The notes under the pieces are model-generated. The model was not told the DNA's origin. It ran no database searches and saw only the letters and a list, made by a program, of their open reading frames with translations. This document shows, in pieces, positions 6,455-14,600 of a stretch of DNA of 16,123 nucleotides. Source of the DNA: an uncultured Clostridia bacterium (GTDB taxonomy: Bacteria > Bacillota > Clostridia > UBA1381). How positions within the stretch are numbered: the first letter of the stretch is position 1; every line of letters begins with the position of its first letter. Both the position numbers and the translations under genes were made by a program. Location of the stretch: contig CALXSX010000014.1 of the NCBI GenBank assembly GCA_944391265.1, positions 1-16,123 of the forward strand. The letters are read 5' to 3'.

Positions 6455-7298
6455 CGGAATACTTAGCGAGATTAAAAACAGACACTTTTCAAAAAGTCAG
6501 GAGAAAATAGCAAGATACATTGAGCAAGATGATAAGCACGCAGCTTTCATGACGGCCGCAAAACTTGCAAAAACGGTCGGTGTGAGTGAGGCGACAGTCG
6601 TCCGCTTTGCCAACGCGCTCGGGTTTGCCGGATACCCTGAATTTCAGAAGCAGTTACGGCGCGAAACAAAGGTGCAGCTGACTGCTGTGGACAGGATAGA
6701 GATTGCGTCTGAATCTATTTCGGAAAATGAAATAATTTCCAAGGTTTTGAAATCCGATATGGATAAAATTGAAAAAACGATGGGCCAGCTTGACAGAGAT
6801 GGGTTCAACAAAGCAGTAGATGCTCTTTTCAGAGCCAAGCACATTTATACAGTAGGTGTAAGGTCATCGGCATCACTTGCCATGTTTGCAGGTTTTTATT
6901 TTAATTTGCTTTTTAAAAATTCCAAGGTCATAACTCAGGCAGGTGCAGAGGATATAATAGAGCAGTTTTTTCATGTTGGTAAGGGTGATGTTGTTGTAGG
7001 GATAAGCTTTCCGAGATATTCAAACGGTATTGTGCGCGCTCTTGAGTATGCAAAAAGCAGAGGTGCTTTCATCATTGCCGTTACCGACGGACCGGCTTCT
7101 CCTATAAGCGGTTATGCCGACTGCTGTCTATATGCACCAAGTGACCTTGATTCATTTGCTGATTCGCTCGTTGCGCCTATGAGCATACTGAACGCCCTTA
7201 TTTTCACTATCGGATACAAATGCAGACGTGAAGCAAAAGAGACATTTGAGCAGCTTGAAATGATTTGGAAGGATTACGATGTGTATGACTCAGAATAG
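6438..7298 (+). CDS. RpiR-family transcriptional regulator (HTH plus SIS domain)
   Basis: The 286-residue protein has the RpiR layout: an N-terminal helix-turn-helix domain (about 1-77, with AKLAKTVGVSEATVVRFANA at 41-60 and LGFAGYPEFQ after it) and a SIS sugar-phosphate-binding domain (about 105-270, with YTVGVRSSAS at 137-146 and VVGISFPRYSNGIV at 186-199). Members repress or activate sugar and amino-sugar genes in response to a phosphosugar. No sugar-uptake or catabolic gene is nearby, so its ligand and targets cannot be read from context. The ATG at 6438 lies inside the folA end (17-base overlap) with AAAGGCAGGG just before it; GTG at 6441 and TTG at 6447 are possible alternatives and would not change the domains. 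It overlaps the next gene by 20 bases, or 14 if that gene starts at 7285. Confidence 0.9.
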   Translation: MVFLSNGILSEIKNRHFSKSQEKIARYIEQDDKHAAFMTAAKLAKTVGVSEATVVRFANALGFAGYPEFQKQLRRETKVQLTAVDRIEIASESISENEIISKVLKSDMDKIEKTMGQLDRDGFNKAVDALFRAKHIYTVGVRSSASLAMFAGFYFNLLFKNSKVITQAGAEDIIEQFFHVGKGDVVVGISFPRYSNGIVRALEYAKSRGAFIIAVTDGPASPISGYADCCLYAPSDLDSFADSLVAPMSILNALIFTIGYKCRREAKETFEQLEMIWKDYDVYDSE

Positions 7299-8532
7299 AA
7301 ATGTCGTAATAGTTGTAGGAGGCGGCGCAGCAGGCGTGATTGCATGCGGTTTTGCAGCCAAAACCGCGGAAAAGGTGTACCTGATTGAAAAAAACAAGCT
7401 CCTCGGAAGAAAGCTTAGAATAACCGGTAAGGGCAGATGCAACGTTACCAACGCAGCAGATATAGAGGATTTTTTTAAAAGTGTTCCCAGAAATCCCAAA
7501 TTTCTCTACAGTGCGTTTTACTCTTTTACAAATCATGATATAGCTCGTTTGCTCGAAAAGTCAGGAGTAGCTCTGAAAACCGAAAGAGGAGGAAGGGTGT
7601 TTCCGGTCAGCGATAACGCTCATGATGTTGCTAATGTTCTTGCAAAGTTTGCGCTTGCAGAAAATGTTGAACTTGTTTCGGAAAAGGCAGTCAGTCTTAT
7701 TGTCCTTGATAACAAGCTCGTCGGAATAAAAACAGAGAGCGGAAGAAAAATTGCAGGTAAGGTCATAATTGCCACGGGCGGAGCTTCGTACCCGATTACC
7801 GGTTCAACCGGAGACGGCTATGTATTTGCGCGTTCGTGCGGTCATACTGTAACGGAGCTTAGGCCATCACTAATACCCATAATAACTGAGGAAAAGTGGG
7901 TAAGAGAGCTTGCCGGGCTTTCCCTTAACAATGTCAGCCTGACTGTTTTTGATGAAAAGGGAAGAGAGATTTTCAGTGAGCTTGGTGAGATGCTTTTTAC
8001 TCATTTTGGAATAAGCGGACCGCTTGTGCTGTCTTCATCAGCCCATATGCGGGATTTGGGAAAGCGCAAATATAAAATAAGTATAGATTTAAAGCCCGCG
8101 CTGTCGCTTGAAAAGCTCGACGCAAGAATACTCAGAGATTTCGGAGATGAGCTTAACAAGGACCTTATAAATGGTCTCGATAAGCTTCTGCCAAAAGCGC
8201 TTATACCAGTAATGGTGAGATATGCCGGGCTTGATGAAAGAAAGAAAATAAACTCGGTTACTAAGGAAGAGCGGTCACATCTTGCCCAGGCTTTGAAGTC
8301 ACTGCAGCTTACGCCGCACTCGTTCAGGCCAATAGATGAGGCTATCATCACATCGGGAGGAGTCAGCGTAAAGGAGATAAATCCCTCGACAATGGAGTCG
8401 AAGAAAATTGCAAATCTGTATTTTGCAGGTGAAGTGATTGACTGCGATGCATATACCGGAGGATATAACCTTCAGATAGCTTGGTCGACAGGATATCTTG
8501 CCGGAATAAGTGCTGCCGAAAAAAATAACTGA
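7279..8532 (+). CDS. HI0933/YhiN/BaiN-like FAD-dependent oxidoreductase
   Basis: A 417-residue flavoprotein of the HI0933-like group, annotated in databases variously as NAD(P)/FAD-dependent oxidoreductase, aminoacetone oxidase family protein or BaiN. The N-terminal Rossmann motif GGGAAG at 14-19, the acidic residue E37 for the FAD ribose, and the family signature GKGRCNVTN at 50-58 are all present. GGASYPITGSTGDGY lies mid-protein, and the C-terminal YFAGEVIDCDAYTGGYNLQ segment (from 381) closes the FAD site. Members are widespread in Bacillota and mostly without known substrate; a bile-acid role is claimed for one clostridial relative but cannot be assumed here. Two starts are possible, ATG 7279 or ATG 7285; GGAAGGA at 7267-7273 is 5 or 11 bases away respectively. 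Both overlap the RpiR gene, so coupling is likely. Confidence 0.88.
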   Translation: MCMTQNRNVVIVVGGGAAGVIACGFAAKTAEKVYLIEKNKLLGRKLRITGKGRCNVTNAADIEDFFKSVPRNPKFLYSAFYSFTNHDIARLLEKSGVALKTERGGRVFPVSDNAHDVANVLAKFALAENVELVSEKAVSLIVLDNKLVGIKTESGRKIAGKVIIATGGASYPITGSTGDGYVFARSCGHTVTELRPSLIPIITEEKWVRELAGLSLNNVSLTVFDEKGREIFSELGEMLFTHFGISGPLVLSSSAHMRDLGKRKYKISIDLKPALSLEKLDARILRDFGDELNKDLINGLDKLLPKALIPVMVRYAGLDERKKINSVTKEERSHLAQALKSLQLTPHSFRPIDEAIITSGGVSVKEINPSTMESKKIANLYFAGEVIDCDAYTGGYNLQIAWSTGYLAGISAAEKNN

Positions 8533-8545
8533 AAGGGTGAATCAA

Positions 8546-8962
8546 ATGGAAGCGGAATACGGGTCAAGGCTGTCTGCAAAGGCGGCAATAAAGCTTGCAA
8601 TAACGGAAACCCGCGAGGACGAAACAAAGCTTATAAAAGAGTTTGCCTCAGACGGCATTAAAGCGGTTGCAATAGATTTCGGAGCAAATGTTCCGGAGGG
8701 AATAACAAAGATTATTGAACGCGCTGTTGTTGCGTCACGAAGAGAAGGGGTGATAAGTCCGACTCATGAGGCGGAGGGCGCTGTTATCGGCGCTGCTCAC
8801 GAGGCGGTAATGCAGATTGCCGGAAAAGCCATGGGGCTTAATGTGGGTGGAAAGATTGCTATTGCGAGATACGGCACTCACCTGAGTGTATGTGTATTTT
8901 TTGCGATAGGTCTTCTCAATCTTAACGATGTTTCAATAGGGCTCGGACACCGTGTTATTTGA
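8546..8962 (+). CDS. HutP-family protein (putative RNA-binding antiterminator)
   Basis: I choose ATG 8546 because GAAAGGG (8531-8537) lies 8 bases before it; an in-frame upstream start at 8510 would overlap the previous gene and lacks a comparable site. The 138-residue product fits the HutP family: RLSAKAAIKLAI at the N-terminus, a central EGAVIGAAHEAVMQ helix, then GGKIAIARYG and the C-terminal LNDVSIGLGHR. In Bacillus subtilis, HutP binds L-histidine and Mg2+, assembles as a hexamer on NAG-rich RNA and prevents termination of the hut operon. By my eye alignment the two His of the Bacillus HALYH metal motif are Gly here, while a C-terminal His in GLGHR is kept, so ligand use may differ. No histidine-utilisation gene is in the window. 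The gene closes the folA group, and the next thing downstream is the attenuated pyr promoter. Confidence 0.8.
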   Translation: MEAEYGSRLSAKAAIKLAITETREDETKLIKEFASDGIKAVAIDFGANVPEGITKIIERAVVASRREGVISPTHEAEGAVIGAAHEAVMQIAGKAMGLNVGGKIAIARYGTHLSVCVFFAIGLLNLNDVSIGLGHRVI

Positions 8963-9042
8963 CGGCATTTATAGTCCTATTGATAAAAAATAGGGAAATA
9001 TTGTAAATAAGCGATAATAATTATAAAATTTCTTAAAATATA

Positions 9043-9071
9043 TTGACAAGCATTGAAAACAGTGGTAGAAT
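9043..9071 (+). promoter_or_regulatory. Sigma-A promoter of the pyrimidine operon
   Basis: A perfect TTGACA (9043-9048), 17-base spacer and TAGAAT (9066-9071), with TG at 9063-9064 making an extended -10. The start of transcription would be near 9078. The 30 bases upstream (about 9013-9042) are very AT-rich and could act as an UP element. Between the hutP-like stop (8962) and this promoter I see only a weak 6-bp hairpin at 8976-8994 without a T-run. Confidence 0.85.
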
Positions 9072-9123
9072 ACTTAGATGGAACAGAGATATGTCTGTTT
9101 GGGAAAAGTGAATTTGAAAAGCA

Positions 9124-9170
9124 ATCGTCGTCTTTAAAGCGGTGCAGAGATGCCGACAAGATTTTACGAT
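9124..9170 (+). promoter_or_regulatory. PyrR-binding-loop-like anti-antiterminator hairpin
   Basis: By hand folding: ATCGT (9124-9128) pairs with ACGAT (9166-9170), TCTT (9131-9134) with AAGA (9158-9161), CGGTG (9140-9144) with TGCCG (9151-9155), with a TAAAG purine-rich bulge (9135-9139) and a CAGAGA hexaloop (9145-9150). This is the layout known for PyrR binding loops: lower stem, purine-rich bulge, upper stem holding a U-G pair, and a CNGNGA hexaloop. Against the Bacillus consensus the outer upper-stem A-U is a G-C here and a C-G pair is a G-U. When PyrR with UMP holds this hairpin, the antiterminator strands are hidden and the terminator forms. The position, upstream of five pyr genes, strongly supports the call. 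pyrR itself is not in the window. Confidence 0.75.
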
Positions 9171-9241
9171 AGCAAGGCTTGTTTTGTGTATAAAATTTTT
9201 TATACGCATTTTGTGTGTGCCTTTTGTTCGTGCTCTTGTCG
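9154..9241 (+). promoter_or_regulatory. Antiterminator of the pyr leader
   Basis: Long-range pairs in correct nested order: CGACAAGA (9154-9161) with TCTTGTCG (9234-9241), ACGA (9166-9169) with TCGT (9228-9231), AAGGC (9174-9178) with GCCTT (9219-9223). They enclose a 10-bp local hairpin, TGTGTATAAA (9185-9194) with TTTATACGCA (9199-9208), loop ATTT. The 3' strand is the 5' arm of the terminator, and the 5' strand is the 3' arm of the PyrR-like hairpin, so the three structures exclude each other. This would form when PyrR is not bound (low UMP) and allow readthrough. Confidence 0.7.
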
Positions 9242-9261
9242 TATGGCGAGAGCATTTTTTT
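9232..9261 (+). terminator. Leader terminator (attenuator) before pyrC
   Basis: GCTCTTGTC (9232-9240) and GGCGAGAGC (9245-9253) form a 9-bp stem with two G-U pairs and a GTAT loop, followed by A and seven T (9255-9261). It lies 13 bases before the pyrC ribosome binding site and downstream of the pyr promoter, so it can only act on the leader transcript: an attenuator. Confidence 0.85.
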
Positions 9262-9284
9262 GAATAATAACTTCGGAGGGAAAA

Positions 9285-10538
9285 ATGGAATACATTTTGG
9301 AAAAGGCTAATGTCCTTATAAACGGAAAAATTGACAAAAGCGATGTCATAGTAAAACACGGCATGGCTTCTTTTGCCGATTCCTGCGAACCTGTAGGTAA
9401 AGTTATTGACGCTTCCGAATTGTTTATATTGCCCGGTCTTATCGATGTGCATGTGCATTTTCGTGAGCCGGGTTTTTCATATAAGGAAACTATAAAAACC
9501 GGAACTATGGCGGCGGCAAGGGGAGGCTATACCGATGTTTGCACGATGCCTAACTTAAACCCTGTGCCGGACAGCTTTGAAAATCTTTCAGCTCAGATGG
9601 ATTTAATAAAAAAAGATGCAGTCATAGGTGTTCATCCGTACTGTTCAATAACTAAGGCTGAGAGCGGAGAAGAGCTTGTAGATTTTGCAAAGCTTTCAGG
9701 CAGAGCAATAGCCTTTTCCGATGACGGAAAGGGCGTTCAGAGTGCTGAGCTTATGGAGCGTGCTATGCTTGAGGCAAAAAAAACAGGCAGCATAATAGCC
9801 GCTCACTGTGAGGACAACAGCTTGCTTGAAGGCGGGTATATCCATAAGGGTGAGTACGCGGCGGCACACGGGCACAGAGGCATTTCTTCTGAGAGTGAAT
9901 ACCGTCAGATAGAGCGCGATATCGGGATTGCAAAAAAAACAGGCTGCGCATATCATGTATGCCATATTTCCACTGCTGAAAGCGTTGAGCTTATACGGCA
10001 GGCTAAAGCGGACGGGGTTGATATAACATGTGAGACGGCTCCGCATTATCTTGTATTTAATGATATGCAGCTTAAGGAAGACGGAAGATTTAAGATGAAT
10101 CCTCCCATACGCGGCGAACGTGACAGACTTGCGCTTATTGAGGGCATAAAGGATGGCACGATCGACATGATTGCGACAGACCATGCACCGCATTCGGCGG
10201 AGGAAAAATCAAGAGGACTTGAAAGGAGCCTTATGGGAGTTGTCGGACTTGAGACGGCGTTCCCTGTGCTGTATACGTATCTTGTAAAGGCCGGTGTTAT
10301 CAGTCTTGCTAAGCTGACAGAGCTTATGCATTACAATCCGTCGAAGCGGTTTAATATAAATTCTGAGCTAAGCAATGGCAGCTTCGCGGTTTTTGACTTT
10401 AACAGTGAATATGATATTGACCCGAAAACATTTTTGTCTAAGGGGAGAGCAACTCCTTTTTCCGGCATGAAGGTGACGGGCGAGTGTGTAATGACTTTTT
10501 ATAAGGGGGAATTGGTGTGGCACAAAAGTACGATGTAA
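9285..10538 (+). CDS. pyrC: Dihydroorotase (class I type)
   Basis: This zinc amidohydrolase cyclises N-carbamoyl-L-aspartate to L-dihydroorotate, step three of pyrimidine synthesis. At 417 residues it matches the longer class I form, not the shorter E. coli PyrC. Metal and catalytic motifs are intact: DVHVHFREPG with H56 and H58, SDDGKG at 145-150 (Asp in place of the carboxylated Lys, as in many class I enzymes), AHCEDNS with H174, CHIST with H227, and TDHAPHS at 298-304 with the catalytic base D299. GGAGGG at 9275-9280 precedes the ATG. It is the first gene after the attenuator and overlaps carA by 22 bases. Class I enzymes often work with aspartate carbamoyltransferase; pyrB is not seen in this window. 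Confidence 0.95.
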   Translation: MEYILEKANVLINGKIDKSDVIVKHGMASFADSCEPVGKVIDASELFILPGLIDVHVHFREPGFSYKETIKTGTMAAARGGYTDVCTMPNLNPVPDSFENLSAQMDLIKKDAVIGVHPYCSITKAESGEELVDFAKLSGRAIAFSDDGKGVQSAELMERAMLEAKKTGSIIAAHCEDNSLLEGGYIHKGEYAAAHGHRGISSESEYRQIERDIGIAKKTGCAYHVCHISTAESVELIRQAKADGVDITCETAPHYLVFNDMQLKEDGRFKMNPPIRGERDRLALIEGIKDGTIDMIATDHAPHSAEEKSRGLERSLMGVVGLETAFPVLYTYLVKAGVISLAKLTELMHYNPSKRFNINSELSNGSFAVFDFNSEYDIDPKTFLSKGRATPFSGMKVTGECVMTFYKGELVWHKSTM

Positions 10539-11614
10539 AAATTGTTCTTGAAAATGGAACAGAATATTACGGTTATAGTTTCGGCGCAAAATGCGAGAGG
10601 GTCTGCGAGATAGTTTTCAACACTTCAATGGTTGGTTATCAGGAGATAATTTCCGACCCGTCATATACTTATCAGATGGTTGTTATGACGTATCCTCTTA
10701 TAGGAAACTACGGCATAACCGATGATGATTACGAGACAAAGACTCCGACTATTGGAGGTCTTATTGTGAGAGAATACAATGATATGCCAAGCAATTTCAG
10801 GTATACAAAAACTCTTTCTGAGGTTCTTGAGGAAAACGGAATACCGGGCATTTGCGGAGTTGACACGAGAAAGATAACAAGGGTAATAAGAGATGAGGGC
10901 AGCCAGAGGGTGATTATCTGCCCGGCTGACACAAGTCTGTCTGATGCGCTTGAAAAAATAAGACAAACTCCTGTACCGCATGACGCAGTGTCTGTTGTCA
11001 GCTGCAAAAAGAGATGGTATTCGAGAACGTCTAACCATGTGTTTAACGTCGTTGCCGTTGATTGCGGAATTAAGCTTAATATCATAAGGAACCTTAATGC
11101 AAGAGGGTGCAACGTGACAATAGTCCCATATAACACTACGGCTGAGGAAATTGACTTCATGAAACCTGACGGAATATTTCTGTCAAACGGTCCGGGAGAC
11201 CCTGAGGATGTTACACCTGTTATAGAAACTATAAAAAAGCTTAGAGGTAAATATCCTATATTCGGAATTTGCCTCGGTCACCAGCTTATAAGCCTTGCTT
11301 ACGGAGCTAAGACATACAAGCTGAAATTCGGTCACAGAGGCGGAAATCACCCTGTTAAAAATTTGCAAAATGGAAAGATTGAAATTACAAGCCAGAATCA
11401 CAGCTATGCTGTTGATGCAAAAAGCGTTGAGGGCACTGATCTTGAGGTAACTCATATCAATATCCTTGACAATACAGTTGAAGGTGTTGAGTGCAAAAGA
11501 GACAGGATATTCAGTGTACAGTACCATCCTGAGAGCGCTCCAGGACCTGAGGACAGCGGTTATTTGTTCGATAAATTTTTGAATGTTATGAAAGGAGTAG
11601 AAAACGATGCCTAA
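10517..11614 (+). CDS. carA: Carbamoyl phosphate synthase small (glutaminase) subunit
   Basis: CarA hydrolyses glutamine and passes ammonia through a tunnel to CarB. The 365-residue protein has the CPSase N-terminal domain (about 1-150; KIVLENGTEYYGYSFG, FNTSMVGYQEIISDPSY) and a class I glutamine amidotransferase domain with SNGPGDPED, GICLGHQ (nucleophile C252) and YHPES (H337 and E339 of the triad). The start is GTG at 10517, inside the pyrC end, with AAGGGGGA at 10503-10510 six bases before it. The gene ends in an 8-base overlap with carB (ATG at 11607, TAA at 11612-11614), so equal amounts of both subunits are expected through coupled translation. Its place in a pyr operon points to a pyrimidine role, though the same enzyme may also serve arginine synthesis if no second copy exists. 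Confidence 0.96.
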   Translation: MAQKYDVKIVLENGTEYYGYSFGAKCERVCEIVFNTSMVGYQEIISDPSYTYQMVVMTYPLIGNYGITDDDYETKTPTIGGLIVREYNDMPSNFRYTKTLSEVLEENGIPGICGVDTRKITRVIRDEGSQRVIICPADTSLSDALEKIRQTPVPHDAVSVVSCKKRWYSRTSNHVFNVVAVDCGIKLNIIRNLNARGCNVTIVPYNTTAEEIDFMKPDGIFLSNGPGDPEDVTPVIETIKKLRGKYPIFGICLGHQLISLAYGAKTYKLKFGHRGGNHPVKNLQNGKIEITSQNHSYAVDAKSVEGTDLEVTHINILDNTVEGVECKRDRIFSVQYHPESAPGPEDSGYLFDKFLNVMKGVENDA

Positions 11615-14600
11615 AAGAACTGACTTGAAAAAAATACTTGTTATCGGCTCCGGACCCATAGTGATTGGACAAGCAGCGGAATTTGACTACGCTGGCACGC
11701 AGGCATGTCTTGCGCTTAAGGAAGAGGGCTATGAGGTTGTTCTGCTCAATTCTAACCCTGCTACCATAATGACGGATACAACTGTGGCAGATAAAGTGTA
11801 CATGGAGCCGCTTACTCTTGAATATGCGGCGAAGATACTGAGATATGAAAGGCCTGATGCAATAGTCCCGGGCATAGGCGGACAGACTGGACTTAATCTT
11901 GCTATGCAGCTTTCAAAAAAGGGTGTCTTAAACGAGTGTCAGGTGGAGCTACTTGGAACGAGCAGCGAAAGTATAGAATGTGCTGAGGACAGGGAGCTTT
12001 TTAAGGAGCTGTGTGAGCGCCTCGGTGAGCCGGTACTGCCTTCAATAATTACCCATTCTATGGAAGAGGGTGTAAAGGCGGCTGAACAGATAGGCTACCC
12101 GGTTGTATTAAGGCCCGCATTCACGCTCGGCGGAACGGGCGGCGGCTTTGCAGACAACGAAGAAGAGCTCAGGGAGATAATGAAAAACGCTCTTAAGCTT
12201 TCTCCGGTGTCACAGGTTCTTGTAGAAAAAAGCATAAAGGGCTACAAAGAGATAGAATACGAGGTAATGAGAGATAAAAACGACACGGCGATAACGGTAT
12301 GTAATATGGAAAATATCGATCCTGTCGGAATACACACCGGCGACTCAATTGTCGTTGCTCCGAGCCAGACACTTACAAACAAAGAGTACCATATGCTGAG
12401 AAACAGCGCTTTGAAGATAATAAGGGCGCTCAAGATAGAGGGCGGATGCAATGTCCAGTTTGCTCTTGACCCGCAGTCGTTCCAATATTATGTAATAGAG
12501 GTAAATCCGAGAGTTTCGCGTTCATCTGCACTGGCGTCAAAGGCGAGCGGGTACCCGATTGCAAGAGTGTCAGCTAAAATTGCAGTGGGCATGACACTTG
12601 ACGAGATACAGCTTGCAAACACGCCTGCATCGTTTGAGCCGACTCTTGACTATGTTGTTACGAAAATGCCGAGATTCCCGTTTGATAAGTTTTCTCAGGT
12701 GTCTAATAAGCTCAGCACACAGATGAAGGCTACCGGTGAGGTGATGAGCGTCGGCAGAACAATAGAGGAAAGTCTGCTCAAGGCTGTACGCTCCCTTGAA
12801 ATCGGAGTTTGCCATCTTTACATGCCGAAGTTTGATAAGGCAAAGATGAGCATAGACGACCTCCTTCAATATATAGCGGAGGGAACAGATGACAGAATCT
12901 ACGCTATAGCTCAGCTGATGTGGCTCGGAGTCGACCACAGCCGAATCTGCAACATAACTCAGATTGATATGCTGTTCCTTGACAAAATAAAAAATATCGT
13001 TGATTTTGAATACGAGCTTGAAAAATATCCTGAGGATATCGACCTCCTGTACAAGGCAAAAAAGATGGGATTTTCCGATAAGTATATAGCACATCTTTGG
13101 CACATGACAGAAGATGATGTATACAATATCCGTGTAAGGGAAAATATGTTCCCTGTTTACAAGATGATTGATTCATGCGCGAGCGAGTTTGAGAGCTATA
13201 TACCATATTTTTATTCAACATATGAAGATGAGAACGAGTCCGTCGTAAGCGATAAGAAAAAAATAGTTGTTTTAGGATCCGGACCTATAAGAATAGGTCA
13301 GGGAGTTGAGTTTGACTATTCAACAGTGCATGCTGTCAAGACTATAAAAGAATACGGCTATGAGGCTATAATTATAAATAACAATCCTGAAACAGTGTCA
13401 ACGGACTATACAACGAGTGACAAGCTGTATTTTGAGCCGCTGACGACTGAGGACGTAATGAATATTATACATCTTGAAAAACCCATCGGCGTTATTGCGT
13501 CACTGGGAGGTCAGACCGCAATAAATCTTGCTGAACCGCTTATGAAACGTGGGGTAAGAATAATTGGTACAGATTCCGAAGCGATAGAAAAAGCTGAAAA
13601 CCGTGACGCGTTCGAAAAAATCATGGAGGAGCTGGGAATTCCTCAGCCTAACGGTCAGGCGGTAACAAATATAGAAGCCGGCGTAAAAGCAGCGGAGAAA
13701 ATAGGGTATCCTGTATTGGTTCGCCCGAGCTTCGTTTTGGGCGGACGTGCTATGCAGATAGTATCAAATGAAGATGGCCTTAAAAAGTATTTGAAAACTG
13801 CTGTTGAAATAGATGAGGACAAGCCGGTGCTGGTAGATAAGTACATCGAAGGCAAGGAACTTGAGGTTGATGCCGTATGCGATGGAACCAATGTATTTGT
13901 ACCGGGTATTATGGAGCACGTCGAACGTACGGGCGTTCACTCCGGAGACAGTATAAGCGTTTATCCTACGTTCAGTGTATCTGACAAGTCTAAGCAAACT
14001 ATGCTTGAATACACAAAGAAGCTAGGTCTCGGGATAGGTATAGTGGGTCTGTTTAACATACAGTTCATAGTTGATAAAAATGAGGATGTATATGTCATCG
14101 AGGTAAATCCAAGATCATCGAGAACTGTTCCGTTTTTATCAAAAGCAACTGGTTATCAGCTTGCGGATATAGCGACACTGGTAATTTTGGGAAAGTCTCT
14201 AAAAGAGCAAGGCTTAGATATGCTGTATCCAAAAGAAAAGAAACGGTGGTATGTGAAAGCACCGGCATTTTCATTTTCCAAAATAAGAGGACTCGATGCG
14301 TACCTTTCACCTGAAATGAAATCTACAGGAGAGGCTATTGGCTACGATAAGAAATTAACAAGGGCACTGTACAAGGCTCTTAAGGCATCGGGTATGAATG
14401 TCACAAACTACGGAACGATACTTGTAACTGTTGCTGACAGGGATAAGCCTGAGGCTCTGCCGCTGGTAAGAAGATTCTATAATCTCGGATTCAATATAGA
14501 GGCTACTGAGGGAACGGCAAAATTCCTCAAGGAACACGGAATAAGGACAAGAGTTAGAAATAAGCTTAGCAGCGGAAGCGAGGATATCCTGGACTCTATA

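Larger units (their letters stand above)
9150..9263 (+). other. Possible 37-residue leader peptide frame inside the attenuator
   Basis: ATG at 9150 opens a frame of 37 codons ending in TGA at 9261-9263, at the end of the terminator T-run. The product would begin MPTRFYDSKACFVY and is rich in Phe, Tyr and Cys, including CAFCSCSC. Only a weak GGTG (9141-9144) precedes the ATG, and that sequence would be inside the PyrR-like hairpin. Composition follows from the U-rich RNA, so this may be chance; the placement resembles the enteric pyrBI leader peptide, whose frame also crosses its terminator. No homologue is known to me. Confidence 0.2.

Noticed and set aside
8976..8994. Hairpin CCTATT/AATAGG after the hutP-like gene
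   Set aside because: Six AT-rich base pairs with a 7-nt loop and no T-run after it; too weak to call a terminator.
9078..9137. 19-codon frame starting ATG at the predicted pyr transcription start
   Set aside because: It would need leaderless translation and ends inside the PyrR-like hairpin; short enough to be chance.
9040..9263. HutP-type NAG repeats in the pyr leader
   Set aside because: Scattered AAG, CAG and TAG triplets occur, but not with the regular 4-base spacing known for hut; no real support for HutP binding.
12570..13103. 177-codon minus-strand open frame inside carB
   Set aside because: Antisense to the conserved carB frame; composition is a by-product of carB codon use.
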